Assembly (NCBI GenBank): GCA_002751075.1
Contig: NAOQ01000295.1
Location: 71,870 to 91,919, forward strand
Source of the DNA: Ichthyophonus hoferi
Taxonomy: Eukaryota; Opisthokonta; Ichthyosporea; Ichthyophonida; Ichthyophonidae
Reading direction: 5' to 3'
DNA length: 20,050 bases
In this document: in pieces, positions 1-10,707 of the stretch
Numbering within the stretch: position 1 is the first letter of the stretch
Layout of the letters: every line of letters starts with the position of its first letter
Made by a program: the position numbers and the translations under genes
The notes under the pieces: generated by a model
Told to the model about the DNA's origin: nothing
Databases searched by the model: none
What the model saw: only the letters and a program-made list of their open reading frames with translations

Positions 1-1435
1 TACTTTTATTTCTTAACACAAGAACAAATGTAGTACCTTTTCGTAGTGTATAGTGTAGCAATCCGAATCATAATACTAACACCTTCTAATAGTACTGCTC
101 CAAACTTAACACAACTAAATTTGTACCTTAACAAATTAGTGTTATTAAGCAAATGTATAATATGTTCTTGATGTATGCATAATATCTTTTAAAAAACCTG
201 TCTTTAAAAGATGATGCAAACGCCCTCGACTTGTCCAAAATGTAAATTCCGTTATATAAATTACTTTTGTGGTGGATATAGCGAACGAATTATTTGGACA
301 ATTAATATAGCGGTATATTAATAGTTGTATCAGTTATACCACTATGTTGGTATATTAATATCTGGATAGATTTATATATACCTTTATATGGATGTGCAAC
401 TATAGAAGAATTTTATCCTGTTTTATAATTCCAGGACTAATAAGAGATGGAATGGTATGTAGATCTGCCTTGGGCGCATTCCTGATTATCGTTTATTATT
501 GGTCCAATAAAATTGGCTCACAATAGCTCATACCATATCATATTAGTGGTTAGAACCTCACCAGGCTAGACATACAGCCTGGGATAGATAGTTTATATAA
601 ACATAACATTACTTCCGTTACAATAACCAACCAGATAGTCACACACATATATATATAATAGGAAAATATTTGATACATATATATAAAGTATATTATCTTG
701 ATCGCTCTGTATATGGTCCGCTTAATTATATGGTATAGGCATGTATGCATGGGCAAATGCTTATGGGTCAATATGTGTGGTACAGTTAGTAGTTGCGTAC
801 TAACCTGTGTAAAATATGGACTGATATATAATATAATAGAAAATAGAATAATATAGCAGAGTACAATATGATATAACATAATTGAGTATAATATATTATA
901 ATAATGTGTAATTGTACATTACACATCTATTTAGTCAACCTCACCTCCCTTTTAGTATGCATTTTCTACGCTACCAATTTTCTCTCTGAGAGGGAAATAA
1001 AAATTAATAGAAACATGCTCTTATACAATATATATATATATGTGTATTTTTATATTATTTGTATTAAATTTCGCTACTTTACCTTGATCATAGAGTGCAA
1101 GTTGTTGAACTTATTGACTCGCTCTTCTTATTGTCCTACCCCATCCTTTAATATTAGGACAGGACTTAGCTCATTAATTTTAAGCACCAAATAGGAATAC
1201 AAGAGAGAATTGATATGTATATAATTCATAATGTATTATTAAATACTTCCTCCATCTAGACTGATTAAATGTCCTATTTTCCCCTCAGCCATGACTTTTC
1301 AAGGAGAGTGTATAACAACAATACTATAGTCCAATAGCCGATGGTCCGGTTATGAGAGGAAAATAGGTGGTCAACCAATAAGATTATTCAATTTACGATT
1401 AGGTTCATCTTGTTTATCCAACCAATAGCGGTGTC
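1..1435. other. AT-rich 5' flank, no gene recognised
   Basis: No reading frame here resembles a protein and no exon with convincing splice sites was found. The stretch is dominated by TATA-type simple sequence. It holds a near-palindromic pair of CCAAT elements at 498-508 and a 10-bp inverted pair (CCTATTTTCC near 1273, GGAAAATAGG near 1359). Three CCAAT boxes at about 1331, 1375 and 1421 lie just before the HEMK1 start codon and may belong to its promoter. Confidence 0.5.
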
Positions 1436-4138
1436 ATGCCCCTTTTCTTTGGACCAATTCTCTCCCAGAGAAGCTTATTAAGGCCCCATCTCTCACCTGT
1501 TCCACCTAGCCTTGCAGCCAATCACTATCTAGTAGCACGAGGCAATCATAGCCACACCTGCACCCCAATCACGGTCCGTGATTGGCTTGTAAACTGTGAG
1601 AAGCTGTTCATTAGCCACTCTATCTCTGAGCCTACCCTCTCGGCCCAGTACTTTATGTTACACTGTCTCTATCCCAGTGCTACCTCCCTCTCTCTCTTAC
1701 ACCGTCCCCGCACCTTGGACACCATCTTGGACGAGAGGTAGGGGGAGTATGGGTGCAATAAGAACCAATCAGATAATCCCTTTCCTCTTGTATTTGCTTT
1801 TAAAACTGTATTATAGTTATATATATATATATATCTATAGATATACTATTATTTATAGATATAATAATATGCATATCTCTATGCAACTATACTAGCGTTA
1901 TCTTCCCCATCAACCCTCTCACCCCCTTTCATTCCGCCTCTCTGTATTTCGTTTTAAAATAATGGTTGTTAGGGTGCTACTACAGTTGTGCATACAAAGC
2001 AATGAACATATAGACTAAAAGCAGACTATTAACAATGAATGGTGGTTGGACGTCATTACAGACAAATAAATCAATTAAAAGATCTGTGTGCACAACGCCT
2101 TACCCACCTATCAGTTCAACACTGTATAGGATCATGGGACTTTCATAATATTTCATTGGCTGTTAGAGCCCCATTGTTGGTTCCCAGACCTGAAACAGAG
2201 GTGAGTTTAGACCCAATAATACAAGGATATGCTTATGTGAGGTCAGCCTAAAAGTCAACGTTTTGCATGTGTTCTTTCTCACTTTCTCTCTCTCTCTCTC
2301 TATCTCTCTCTCGATTCTCACCTCTCTATCTCCCTCATTTTCTTATACCTATCTCCTCGCAGGAGCTAGTTGACCACGTCATCACCCATATACAGCAACA
2401 GAACCTGACCAATCAGGTAAATGTGCTAGAGGTGGGCACTGGTAGTGGGTGCATCTCATTGGCCCTTTGTCATGCCCTACCAAGGCTTACTATCACTGCC
2501 ATAGATATCAGCAGGGAAGCTGTAGACCTGGCCACAGAAAATGCCACAAGGTATAGGCAAAGATAAGACATTACATATTATGTACAGATAGATAGCTGCT
2601 ACTTCCAATCCTGTTACTCCCTCTTGGTTGCCTTATCCCTACGTTCTCCTAGAGAGTCAATATTTATAACACCAATCATTGTCTATATTTAAAACATCAG
2701 CTATTTATTGATTTCTCTTAGCGTCTGCTTCTTCTTTCCTCTATCCTATCCTAAGTATTACTATAAAGTTTTAGCCAGTGGGCATGTTCAATTGACCCCA
2801 TAGATGGGGGGGTTTATGACATGTACATTTAGACTATGAAGGGGGCAGGCCTGACTCTGGGCGGTATATTAAGGGCGTGGGTGGTTACAGAGCAGGGGTG
2901 TCTGATCGTATGAACATTGTCCAATCCAGTGTATTGGATTACCATCCCCCTAGAGGCATTCATTTTGATTTGCTTGTAGGTCACCTACCCTCCTATAAAC
3001 GTACAAAATACCTGTCTGTCTGTATGCATATATGTATTGCAATCGGGTAAATAGGTAAAGGCTTGCAATCGCCAAATATCTTGTCATACATGCATAATTA
3101 TCATACATACGATTATATTATCATATTATCATACTGTTATTCTTTCCAAATACCTCACTATTATACTATCATTTATACTATTATACTAATGTACTATCCT
3201 ACTATTCTACTATGATACTACCATACTTACAATTATACCTCTATCTATCTATACCTATTGATCTATATCTAACTCTATACATCTCTATATCTATCTATCT
3301 GCTTATCTATCTATATATCTATCTATCTCTATCTATCTTTCTATGTCTCTACATATCTCTATACATTCACCCATACAGGTAAGCAACCCCCCATATATAC
3401 CCACCCATCAGATGCTAGGCCTGCCTTGCGAGGTGAGAGATCATGAGGACCACAGGGCACTAGATGGAGGCAAGGAGGGGCTAGATATTATTCGAGAAAT
3501 CATGGCCCGGTATGATTGGCTATATGTATATATTTAAATATTTAAATGTGAATAAATGATCACTACACCTGCCCAGTCTGGCTAGCTTATGGTTGAAGGT
3601 GGCCTAGATGCATTCCTATCGGTGGACTTATATCAAGTCAGGGCATATACACCAAAACCCACTAATATATTTCTTTTGATTTTTAATGTGTTATTTAATT
3701 TTAATACCCCCCTCTCTCTATGACCTCTCTCCTTTCCACTGGTTCTTCTATGGTCCTACTTCACTCCATGTCACCCACCTCTCATTAGCGTCCTACTCTC
3801 TCATCGCCTCTTTTTCTTTTGCTGTCCTGTAAATTCATGACCTTACTCCTATATTTGGATACATCTTGCTGTATTTAGTTTATTAACTATTTGTTATTGT
3901 ATGTTGTTGGTGTCTCTCCTGCCACTAACCAATGGGGCGGGACCAATCCAGAGCAAGTAACAGTGATTGGCTAAAATGTGGTGCTAGTCTATGGTTGGAG
4001 GTGGATCACACCCATCCTGCCCAATTGAAAACTATACTACATGGTAGAGCGGGATTATACCGTAATCTGACCTGGGGCCAATCATACAAGGACTTCGCTG
4101 GCCTACCAAGATTCTGTCACATAACCTATAATAGCTGA
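1436..4138 (+). CDS. HEMK1: HemK family release-factor glutamine methyltransferase, mitochondrial type (six exons)
   Basis: The family transfers a methyl group from S-adenosylmethionine to the glutamine of the GGQ motif in translation termination factors; the HEMK1 branch acts in mitochondria. My exon model is 1436-1737, 2062-2200, 2363-2550, 2891-2975, 3379-3509 and 3952-4138, all GT-AG. It totals 1032 nt and 343 aa, and every split codon closes in frame. Human HEMK1 is about the same length. Visible motifs are PRPETE at 142-147, the SAM-binding loop VLEVGTGSG at 168-176 and the catalytic NPPY at 241-244. The C-terminal PRFCHI matches human PRFLHI. The N-terminal ~50 residues lack acidic residues and carry Arg and Ser, as expected for a mitochondrial presequence; that role is inferred. 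The ATG at 1436 has G at -3. Exon 6 begins after a weak pyrimidine tract and is the least certain junction. Confidence 0.93.
1565..1585. repeat. 21-bp perfect palindrome made of two CCAATCA boxes inside HEMK1 exon 1
   Basis: The arms CCAATCACGG and CCGTGATTGG face each other around a single T. The sequence is coding (Pro-Ile-Thr-Val-Arg-Asp-Trp) and lies in the conserved helical N-terminal domain. Each arm is a good match to the NF-Y consensus. Whether it is bound is unknown. Confidence 0.75.
2283..2336 (+). repeat. CT-rich microsatellite in HEMK1 intron 2
   Basis: A run of TCTC units, interrupted by TATC and GATT, lies just upstream of the acceptor at 2361-2362. It probably doubles as the polypyrimidine tract. 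Confidence 0.8.
3229..3360 (+). repeat. Degenerate TATC microsatellite in HEMK1 intron 4
   Basis: Many imperfect TATC units form a pyrimidine-rich stretch running up to the exon 5 acceptor at 3377-3378. The preceding stretch from about 3090 is made of related TACTAT and CATA units, so most of intron 4 is simple sequence. Confidence 0.8.
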
Positions 4139-5121
4139 GTACTAACATGTGTTGAATAAGGTGAGAGTATATACCAATAGGAAGGGCTATATAGTGATAT
4201 AATAAGAGTTATAATAATACAGTATAGTATCATAATGGGAGTTATAGTATAGTTATCTTTTTCAACCAGGTTTCTACCCACCTCCCACTAAGGCATGTAA
4301 TTGGTGGTCCCCTTACGAATCATATTACCCAAGTCACATTCATTGCAAATTTATTGGTTATGATTGAATGATTTGTAACGGGACTACTGGATATTATGAT
4401 AGAGATTAACATATGCAATCGTATTATATTATACGTGGTACGGCTGCTAACATATGCAATGGGAATTAGGCAGAGCTTACCATCTTCACCGGTTGCCAGA
4501 GAGATTTAGATCATAAGGGATAACGCTACAGTGTGAGTTAAGAATTGGCCTATAGACAAGGAAGGCTAAAAATAAAAAGCAGACTTTGAAAGAAAATGTT
4601 AGGAAAGGGCAAATCTCCTATAATTGGATTGTGATGGCCAAGTAGATGTGAACTACAACCTGGTTGCTACTTTATCTACAGTACGATTGGCTTTGTTACT
4701 ATGGTGATGGGACCTTGCTTACAACCTCAAGTTTGATTGAACAAATAAGGGGTTCTTTGCACATACTGGGCTATATTATTTTATTTAACATTCGATTGAT
4801 AATTCGTAAGTAAACATGCCACACACTATCTGTGACATTTATCCTATAGGAAGATGGTACTGTGTGGCCCAGCCAATCATCATGCTATTTAAAATTTGAA
4901 AGTACCTCCGAGATATATATATATAACAAAACCACACTGACAAACCTATTAAAGCATTACAACTGACTCGGGCCGTATGACTAGAAATACCCAATTGAGC
5001 CTAATGAGAGTTAATGAAAGTTAATTAAGGTGCAATTGCCATGCACCAGAGAAAGCTGATATTAAATAAAGTAAAGAACAGGTGAGAAGTAATATAACGT
5101 TACCATTACACTGCCCTCCTA
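4139..5121. other. Convergent intergenic region between HEMK1 and the PDZ gene
   Basis: Both neighbours end here. No coding exon was found. A weak AATAAG at 4155-4160 and an AATAAA at 4571-4576 could serve HEMK1. On the minus strand an AATAAA at 4780-4785 could serve the PDZ gene, but it is about 340 nt past the stop. A 13-nt direct repeat (TAACATATGCAAT) occurs near 4408 and 4448. Confidence 0.4.
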
Positions 5122-6303
5122 TCACACTATAGTCCTACGAGGGCCACCATTCAAAGTATTCAAGATATCCTCGTCCTCTCCATCTATCCCTCCCCTAGCC
5201 CCTTCCCCATTCGGCAGTGTCTCAGTGCTGGGGGCTGTATATCTCCTCATACTCCTAAATCCTGTCCTAGCTAGATCGCGAATCCTTATAGAGAGACGGG
5301 CTGACGGGGCAGTAGCCCTGGCTGTAGGCAGGGCGGCTTGGACCTTGTTAGACTCTATAGAGGCTCTGATATGACTAATATTATGGGTGGTCTTGCTTTT
5401 CGCTCTCTCTCTGAGGTTGGCTAGGTAACGAAGCTTAGATATCACTAGATCAAAGTCACAGTCTATAAATACAGATATAGGAACGCTACGGACCAGCCAG
5501 GGGGCAGGGAGAGAAGACGAGGCCATCTGGGCACCAAGGCATAGTTTAATGTAGGCTTTAGAGGGCATGGTTAAAATCTTGAACGGCTGGCATTGGTCTA
5601 ATTGCCGCTTTATCATGGCTGACACTTCGGCATCTGCTGCCCCTACCAGACTACTATCATCCACCGCCACTATAGTATGGCCTGCCCTTATATGGCTCTG
5701 CTCTGCTAGGGACCCCTCATATACCTTGGTTACCTTGCTCTGGCTATATATGATGCCCATAGGGGCCTTGTTGTCAGGATATATCATATGCACTCTCTCT
5801 AGGGGGGTGTCTAGTACCTCTAAGAGGAGATTAGAGGCATTCTGCAGTCTGTCTAAAATATACACTAGGCTCAACCCTGACACTGTTTCTTCATTAATAC
5901 TAAGAAGCTCATCGGCAAACTTTAGGCCAGCCCTATAGGCAGCTGTCTCCCTCTGAGGGATGTGGCCCTTGAGAGGGAGGTTCCCTACATACTGCAACAC
6001 AAACACCACATATACCTTGTTATAGGCATGCCATAGTTGAGCCCCAAAGTTCTCCCCCGGGTTCTTGGCTATGTGAATAGTCCTTTCTGATATTTTCCGT
6101 CGTGTGTGTTGTTGTTGGTTGGCCCTCAACGCGGAGCAGAGGGCGGGGGTGGGTCCCCTTAGTAATACATGGGGTCCATGGTGGTGGTGATAGCGGAAAT
6201 GTGGCGAGCGGGACCCGACGGGGTCCCTGCTTTGACTCTCTCTACTATGATAACGGCACAGAGAGTCCATGCTGGATGGGGTGGATTTATAGTATGGTGA
6301 CAT
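5122..6303 (-). CDS. Syntenin-like tandem PDZ-domain protein, single exon, 393 aa
   Basis: Two PDZ domains sit back to back, about residues 73-165 and 168-248. PDZ1 has a carboxylate-binding loop NFGAQL and the helix-leading ADELLSINEE. The linker TPLER corresponds to RPFER of syntenin, and PDZ2 closes with ILTMPS where syntenin has ITIMPA. X11/Mint proteins share a similar ending, so they are the main alternative. Syntenins are cytosolic scaffolds that bind C termini of membrane proteins such as syndecans; that function is inferred by family. Unlike vertebrate syntenin (about 300 aa), this protein has a basic, low-complexity tail of ~135 residues and lacks an obvious LYPxL motif at its N terminus. 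The N terminus has a five-His stretch broken by nothing but a Tyr before it. The tail ends in RTIV, itself a class I PDZ ligand. No intron is needed to read the frame. Confidence 0.8.
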   Translation of the reverse strand: MSPYYKSTPSSMDSLCRYHSRESQSRDPVGSRSPHFRYHHHHGPHVLLRGPTPALCSALRANQQQHTRRKISERTIHIAKNPGENFGAQLWHAYNKVYVVFVLQYVGNLPLKGHIPQRETAAYRAGLKFADELLSINEETVSGLSLVYILDRLQNASNLLLEVLDTPLERVHMIYPDNKAPMGIIYSQSKVTKVYEGSLAEQSHIRAGHTIVAVDDSSLVGAADAEVSAMIKRQLDQCQPFKILTMPSKAYIKLCLGAQMASSSLPAPWLVRSVPISVFIDCDFDLVISKLRYLANLRERAKSKTTHNISHIRASIESNKVQAALPTARATAPSARLSIRIRDLARTGFRSMRRYTAPSTETLPNGEGARGGIDGEDEDILNTLNGGPRRTIV

Positions 6304-6491
6304 AGTGTTAAAAGTGGGAAGGAATGATTTAGGGTTCCCGTGTGTGACCGCCTGGTTGGCAGGTTAGTGTTTTTTTGAATAATATTATTACTCTTATCTT
6401 CTTACTATATAATACGAGGACGTGTGTTTAGTTAGTTTTGCAAAATATTGAAATGCATATGAAAAGCATATAATTTTTGTTAGCGGGAATA
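6304..6491. promoter_or_regulatory. Possible divergent promoter region
   Basis: This 188-bp gap separates the start codon of the minus-strand PDZ gene from the start of a candidate plus-strand small gene. It contains an AATAATATTATT palindrome near 6379 and TATA-like sequence (CTATATAATA) near 6404. The promoter role is inferred from position only. Confidence 0.25.
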
Positions 6492-7062
6492 ATGCCTAGT
6501 TTCGCTATATTAGATCAAAAAAATGCTACTCTGGCATTTGTTAAGACAATGGAAGAAGCTCGTTCATTATATAATTTAACGTCCTGTGGTATGTAATTCA
6601 AAAACATAGTAAAAAAATAATATGCGATTTTTATTTTATAGTTAAGAGATCCCACCACTTAAATGTCCGACCCTAAATTCTCGCTTTTGTATATCTAGCC
6701 CCATAATAGGCCTTGTATTAGTCTCCTATAGATATATATAGGTTAACTTTCTAGCTCATTAATTACCTTCCTTATTTTAATTACAATATAACCTATATAA
6801 GGATGCAAATCAGTCGTATTTTCATATATGGTATATAATATTATTTTTCTTATGTACCCTATATTACATTATTTACGTTTTGCTCTACTCCAGCGGGCTA
6901 TTTTTATTGCTTTCTCTTTTCCGTTACCTCAGCCAATCAACCTAGTATTTTTTGTTCTATGGTCTTCCATCTAATCAAATATTGTGGTCAGATGTCCTGA
7001 CCCCGCTCGGAAGACGTCATTGGGATGGCATTAGCAGTTTTGTGTTATCTGCTTGTACATAG
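6492..7062 (+). CDS. Candidate small two-exon gene, unrecognised product
   Basis: An open stretch starts with ATG at 6492 and ends at a good donor (CTGTG|GTATGT) at 6588/6589, encoding 32 residues rich in ordinary codons (starts MPSFAILDQ, ends NLTSC). Two acceptors keep it open to a stop. One at 6640-6641 follows a 53-nt intron and gives 43 aa ending at 6676. The other at 6990-6991 follows a 403-nt intron and enters a locally GC-rich patch, giving 55 aa ending at 7062 (second exon begins VLTPLGRRHWDG). I prefer the second because its composition looks coding. I recognise no family, and the evidence is only frame, splice phase and composition. It may be noncoding. Confidence 0.27.
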
Positions 7063-7549
7063 AATGCTCACATAATATGATATGCTATGGTATAGTACGA
7101 TATAATGTGATAGTATATGATAGTGGTTGTAGAGAGGCCTAACAATCTAGTCTATAATAGTAAGGGTAGGATAATATTATATTATTGCTCAGTACGTTGT
7201 CAGTATGCACATTGTTAAACAATATTATATCTGAGGTCACTCCTCACTAATCATAAATAGCTATTGCAATTCTATCTGCGTACCATTTCCAAATTCAGTA
7301 TTTATATAATATACGCTATATATTTTAAATAAATATGTTAGCCCAGGGTATACTACCATTTGTAATATTATGCATAATGATTGGTTATAACTGAGTATTG
7401 TTCATAATGTATAAAGGGGAACAACGAAGGAATCAACTTTAAATGAAAATGGAGTGTGGATGAAGAATCTTGTGAATAAAAATGCATTGAAGCAGGTCAA
7501 GTAATAAAATAATAATGAAAAAGAGAGAAATATTGAGAAAAAAAAATCT
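7063..7549. other. Intergenic AT-rich stretch
   Basis: No gene is supported. The sequence between about 7070 and 7130 is a degenerate ATATGATA/GTATAGTA simple repeat, and the remainder is AT-rich with no clear structure. Confidence 0.4.
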
Positions 7550-7550
7550 G

Positions 7551-7556
7551 TTTATT
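7551..7556 (-). terminator. Poly(A) signal of the perilipin gene
   Basis: The minus strand reads AATAAA here, about 94 nt past the stop codon. It is followed within a few bases by a run of nine T residues, matching the usual hexamer plus U-rich downstream element. Confidence 0.75.
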
Positions 7557-7649
7557 AATAAATTCTCAGATTTAATCAATGCTCCAATACGCAAAGTACT
7601 CTCTACTTCAATTTAATCATAAAATCTGCTGATGAAATTGCCTTTAAAT

Positions 7650-8645
7650 CTACTCAGCTGGCTGTGCAACTAACACAGTACCAGTGAGAGGCTCCATGAA
7701 TTTCTTGATGCTACTAAGCTGATCGTCAAAGTTCTTGGTTATCCTGGCCGACAGAATGGTGAAACTCTCAGAAAGATTGTGAGTGGAGGTTCTCTCATAG
7801 GCCTGCAGCTGGGCCGCAAGGTAAGAACGGTCACTTAGGGTTGTAACACACTGGGACACCTGGACCTGCATATCCGCCATCTTGGCAGTCAATACAGCCA
7901 GGGCTTCTGTCAGTTCATCTTGGGTCTGGGGCAGACGAACGTTAAGGTAGGGCTCAGTGTACTGGTTGACTTTACACACCCCCTCGTGTGCGTAAGTGGC
8001 TGAGGTGTCTTTGACAGCCGCACTTTGCAGAGCATACTTATCCTTGGCCATATCATAGTAGGCTGTGGCATATGCCTGACTGGCCTCGACCGACTGTGTC
8101 ACATGTTCCTGAGCCCTATTAATAGCCTCTTTCACCTTGAGGCTATGGGCCTCTAAGTCACCAACACTGATTTTTTGAGTAATAGCCAGACTGTACTCTT
8201 GGAGGGCGGTTACAGCCTCTTCGGCGCCCTTTTCAGCTGTATGAAAAGCAGCCTGGGCAGCGATAGCCTTTTCGTTTACAGCCTGTTGGGCGACCGTAAT
8301 CATAGTAGTGGCAGGGCCAGCAAGGGCCTGAACTGCATCTCGACTATCAGCAATAATCTTTTCAGTGGGTGAGCTGAGTACAGGGTACTTGGTGACCAGG
8401 GTGTTGAGGCCAGCCGTAGCAGCGCTGTCCAGGGCAGTCAAATGTGGGGCCAATTGGTCATTGTTAGAAACTACCTCGACAACGTTGGAGGCTTGCTGTT
8501 CCAGTAGGGTCAGCCCACTATTGACATATTGGTTGCTATCCTTGGCCCAGGTGTACCACGCGCTGGCAGTGTCGGTGGCAGATTGTACAACAGGAAGCTG
8601 AGCGGCAGAGTTAAAGAACGTCTCGGTTTCACCATTAGTAGCCAT
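7650..8645 (-). CDS. Perilipin family lipid-droplet coat protein, single exon, 331 aa
   Basis: Perilipins coat cytoplasmic lipid droplets and control access of lipases. Residues about 17-105 match the PAT region: LPVVQSATDTASAWY aligns with the start of PLIN2/PLIN3, and YPVLSSPTEKIIADSRD aligns with NLPILQQPTEKVLADTKE of PLIN3. Residues about 105-215 are Ala-, Gln- and Lys-rich and free of Pro apart from one at 111, fitting the amphipathic 11-mer repeat zone that binds droplets. Residues about 235-320 look like the C-terminal helical bundle. There is no signal peptide or membrane segment. The ATG has A at -3 and G at +4, a strong start. The gene is more GC-rich than its surroundings and avoids the ATA and AGG codons common in the neighbouring PDZ gene, suggesting high expression. 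It cannot be assigned to one vertebrate paralogue. Confidence 0.85.
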   Translation of the reverse strand: MATNGETETFFNSAAQLPVVQSATDTASAWYTWAKDSNQYVNSGLTLLEQQASNVVEVVSNNDQLAPHLTALDSAATAGLNTLVTKYPVLSSPTEKIIADSRDAVQALAGPATTMITVAQQAVNEKAIAAQAAFHTAEKGAEEAVTALQEYSLAITQKISVGDLEAHSLKVKEAINRAQEHVTQSVEASQAYATAYYDMAKDKYALQSAAVKDTSATYAHEGVCKVNQYTEPYLNVRLPQTQDELTEALAVLTAKMADMQVQVSQCVTTLSDRSYLAAQLQAYERTSTHNLSESFTILSARITKNFDDQLSSIKKFMEPLTGTVLVAQPAE

Positions 8646-10707
8646 TGTATGTTGTTTTTGTCTCGGCCTTAAGTGTTTATTAATATTTATGAGTTGAAAT
8701 GCACAATACCAACAGTGTGATTAATATATACTCTAAATGAAGTGAGTGATATTATTAAATACTAGTCGTGGGACGGTGTGTAGTGATTAAAATATAACGT
8801 GGTGCGATGAAAAGACACGCGGATAACTTGAACGGAGAACTGAACGAAGATGTGTAAAATAACAAATCGAGGTTGTGTAATTTGTACCAGTATCTATGTC
8901 GTGCACATGTGAAAATATGGTGGTGCCAGATAAATATATTTAAATATTTTAGCATGAAAACTCTCACTTTATAATTTTAATATTATTGTTAATATATACA
9001 TTAATATGCAATGTAAATAGGATAATTTTTTTAAGTGATTGTATTGTAACATATTATACGTATAGGCAACCAGGCGCAATGTAGTACATGTCCTAGTCTT
9101 ATATTAATCAATCATCGGTGCAAATAGACTTATTGATTGGCCAGACTCCAGCGAATCAACATTTAAATATGAGTACGACTTCTGATTGGATTCCAGGTTA
9201 ATCTATTATGGTTGGTAAGCTCTGGATAGCCTGCTATAAAGCTAAGTAATATATAAGCGAAGGGTTAGGGACAACATGTGTCTTCACTATTATATATGTG
9301 CAAAGGCATTTAATAATATTTTTATTAACTATTAATTAATCGCTAAAATCAATAATTAAATGTCGTTTGTCCCAAGAAGTAGTAGTCTTTGATATTTTTT
9401 CAGCCATAATAAATGGTGTGAATTCCATCACAACGTGATAGCTGTAAAGGCTCGACCTATTATTTTATGCATTGATCTGGATGCTCTGTAGACCAGTAAA
9501 CAAATTGGCCCAATCAGAGAAGCAAACTGTATCTTATTAGAATTTTAAAACACCACCCGCTCCCATTAGGGTAGTTCTTACAAAAATTCTTGCTGTAATG
9601 CCGGGAGATAAGAATCTTTAACCTTTAATAACCTATAGAGGTGCGATTAGGACAGGTCCACCTAAGATGATAGGAAGCTATTGCTAATATCAAGAGGCTA
9701 CCTTGAATGAATGTATAGTCTATAAAAATGGTTTAGTAAAGGGGAAAATGAAAGGAATTATAAGTTGACTATCGATATACAAGACTATAATGCAGGCTCA
9801 TTCTCATATTTGGACACCATTTACCCACTTTACATAGATAAATTTAGGGTGATAGACCCTGAAGCACTAGTTAAAACAGAAAAAATGCAGAAAAAAATAC
9901 CTATTTGTTACTTCATGATAAGAATAATTAAGTAGTAACACAAATGCAAATGCTGATTTTAGTATCAAGTACAATCTGATATGGCAGCTTAGCATATTAA
10001 CTCAATCTCGATTATCTCAATAGCTAATAATATGACATTTTAGATCTTTTGCTTTAGGACTAATAATTTTTACAGTAATGTAATAGGCAGCTTGTAGGAG
10101 GGTTTCGGGGTTGGTGGACCCTGACTACATACATAGTATTGCATTTTGACTGGCAAGAATCAAAGGTATAGCCTATAACCCCCTAGACTTTAAAACTCGA
10201 TGTCAAGACATTATATTCTATTGACCACTATCAGTGAATCATCATGCTTTGACTGAATTATTTTTGGCCTGAATATAGAATAACTTGTACTAGTTCTTAG
10301 TATATCTTCTGCTTGTTTTGCCTTGCAAAGTGGGGCTATGGGGTTCCTCCTATTGCCTTTCCTGCCCTTTCCATTATTTATTCCAACCCCCTATGGATTG
10401 GTCTTTCCTCTGGTATCCATGTCACAACATGATTATCCTTTTAAGGATGCATATTATATATATACACAATTAGTTTATCATCTGTTTTAAGCTGAAATCA
10501 TGTTGTCTCCTGTGACCATAACACTTGCAACATTATATAAATGTAAGTACTTATATGTAAACCATGTATATGGTATATATACAACTCTAAAACTTTATGT
10601 GATGTTTATATTGTATATAATTTTATAGCACTCAAATTTAATTTATTTAAACTAGCAGGTAAAATGTAAAATAATATGTATATACGTAATGCACTATATA
10701 ATGTGAC
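8646..10707. other. Gene-free AT-rich region upstream of the perilipin gene
   Basis: No exon-like stretch was found on either strand over 2 kb. The part nearest 8646 should hold the perilipin promoter; CCAATCA/TGATTGG boxes at about 9132, 9184 and 9510 are the only notable motifs. The rest is A/T simple sequence. Confidence 0.45.

Noticed and set aside
550-1194. Two open frames of about 100 codons in the left flank
   Set aside because: They consist of AT-rich simple sequence translating to Ile, Tyr and Leu runs, with no family resemblance or splice context.
5567-5938. Open frame of 123 codons on the plus strand
   Set aside because: It is the antisense shadow of the PDZ gene.
8175-8601. Open frames on the plus strand opposite the perilipin gene
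   Set aside because: They are antisense shadows of the conserved perilipin frame.
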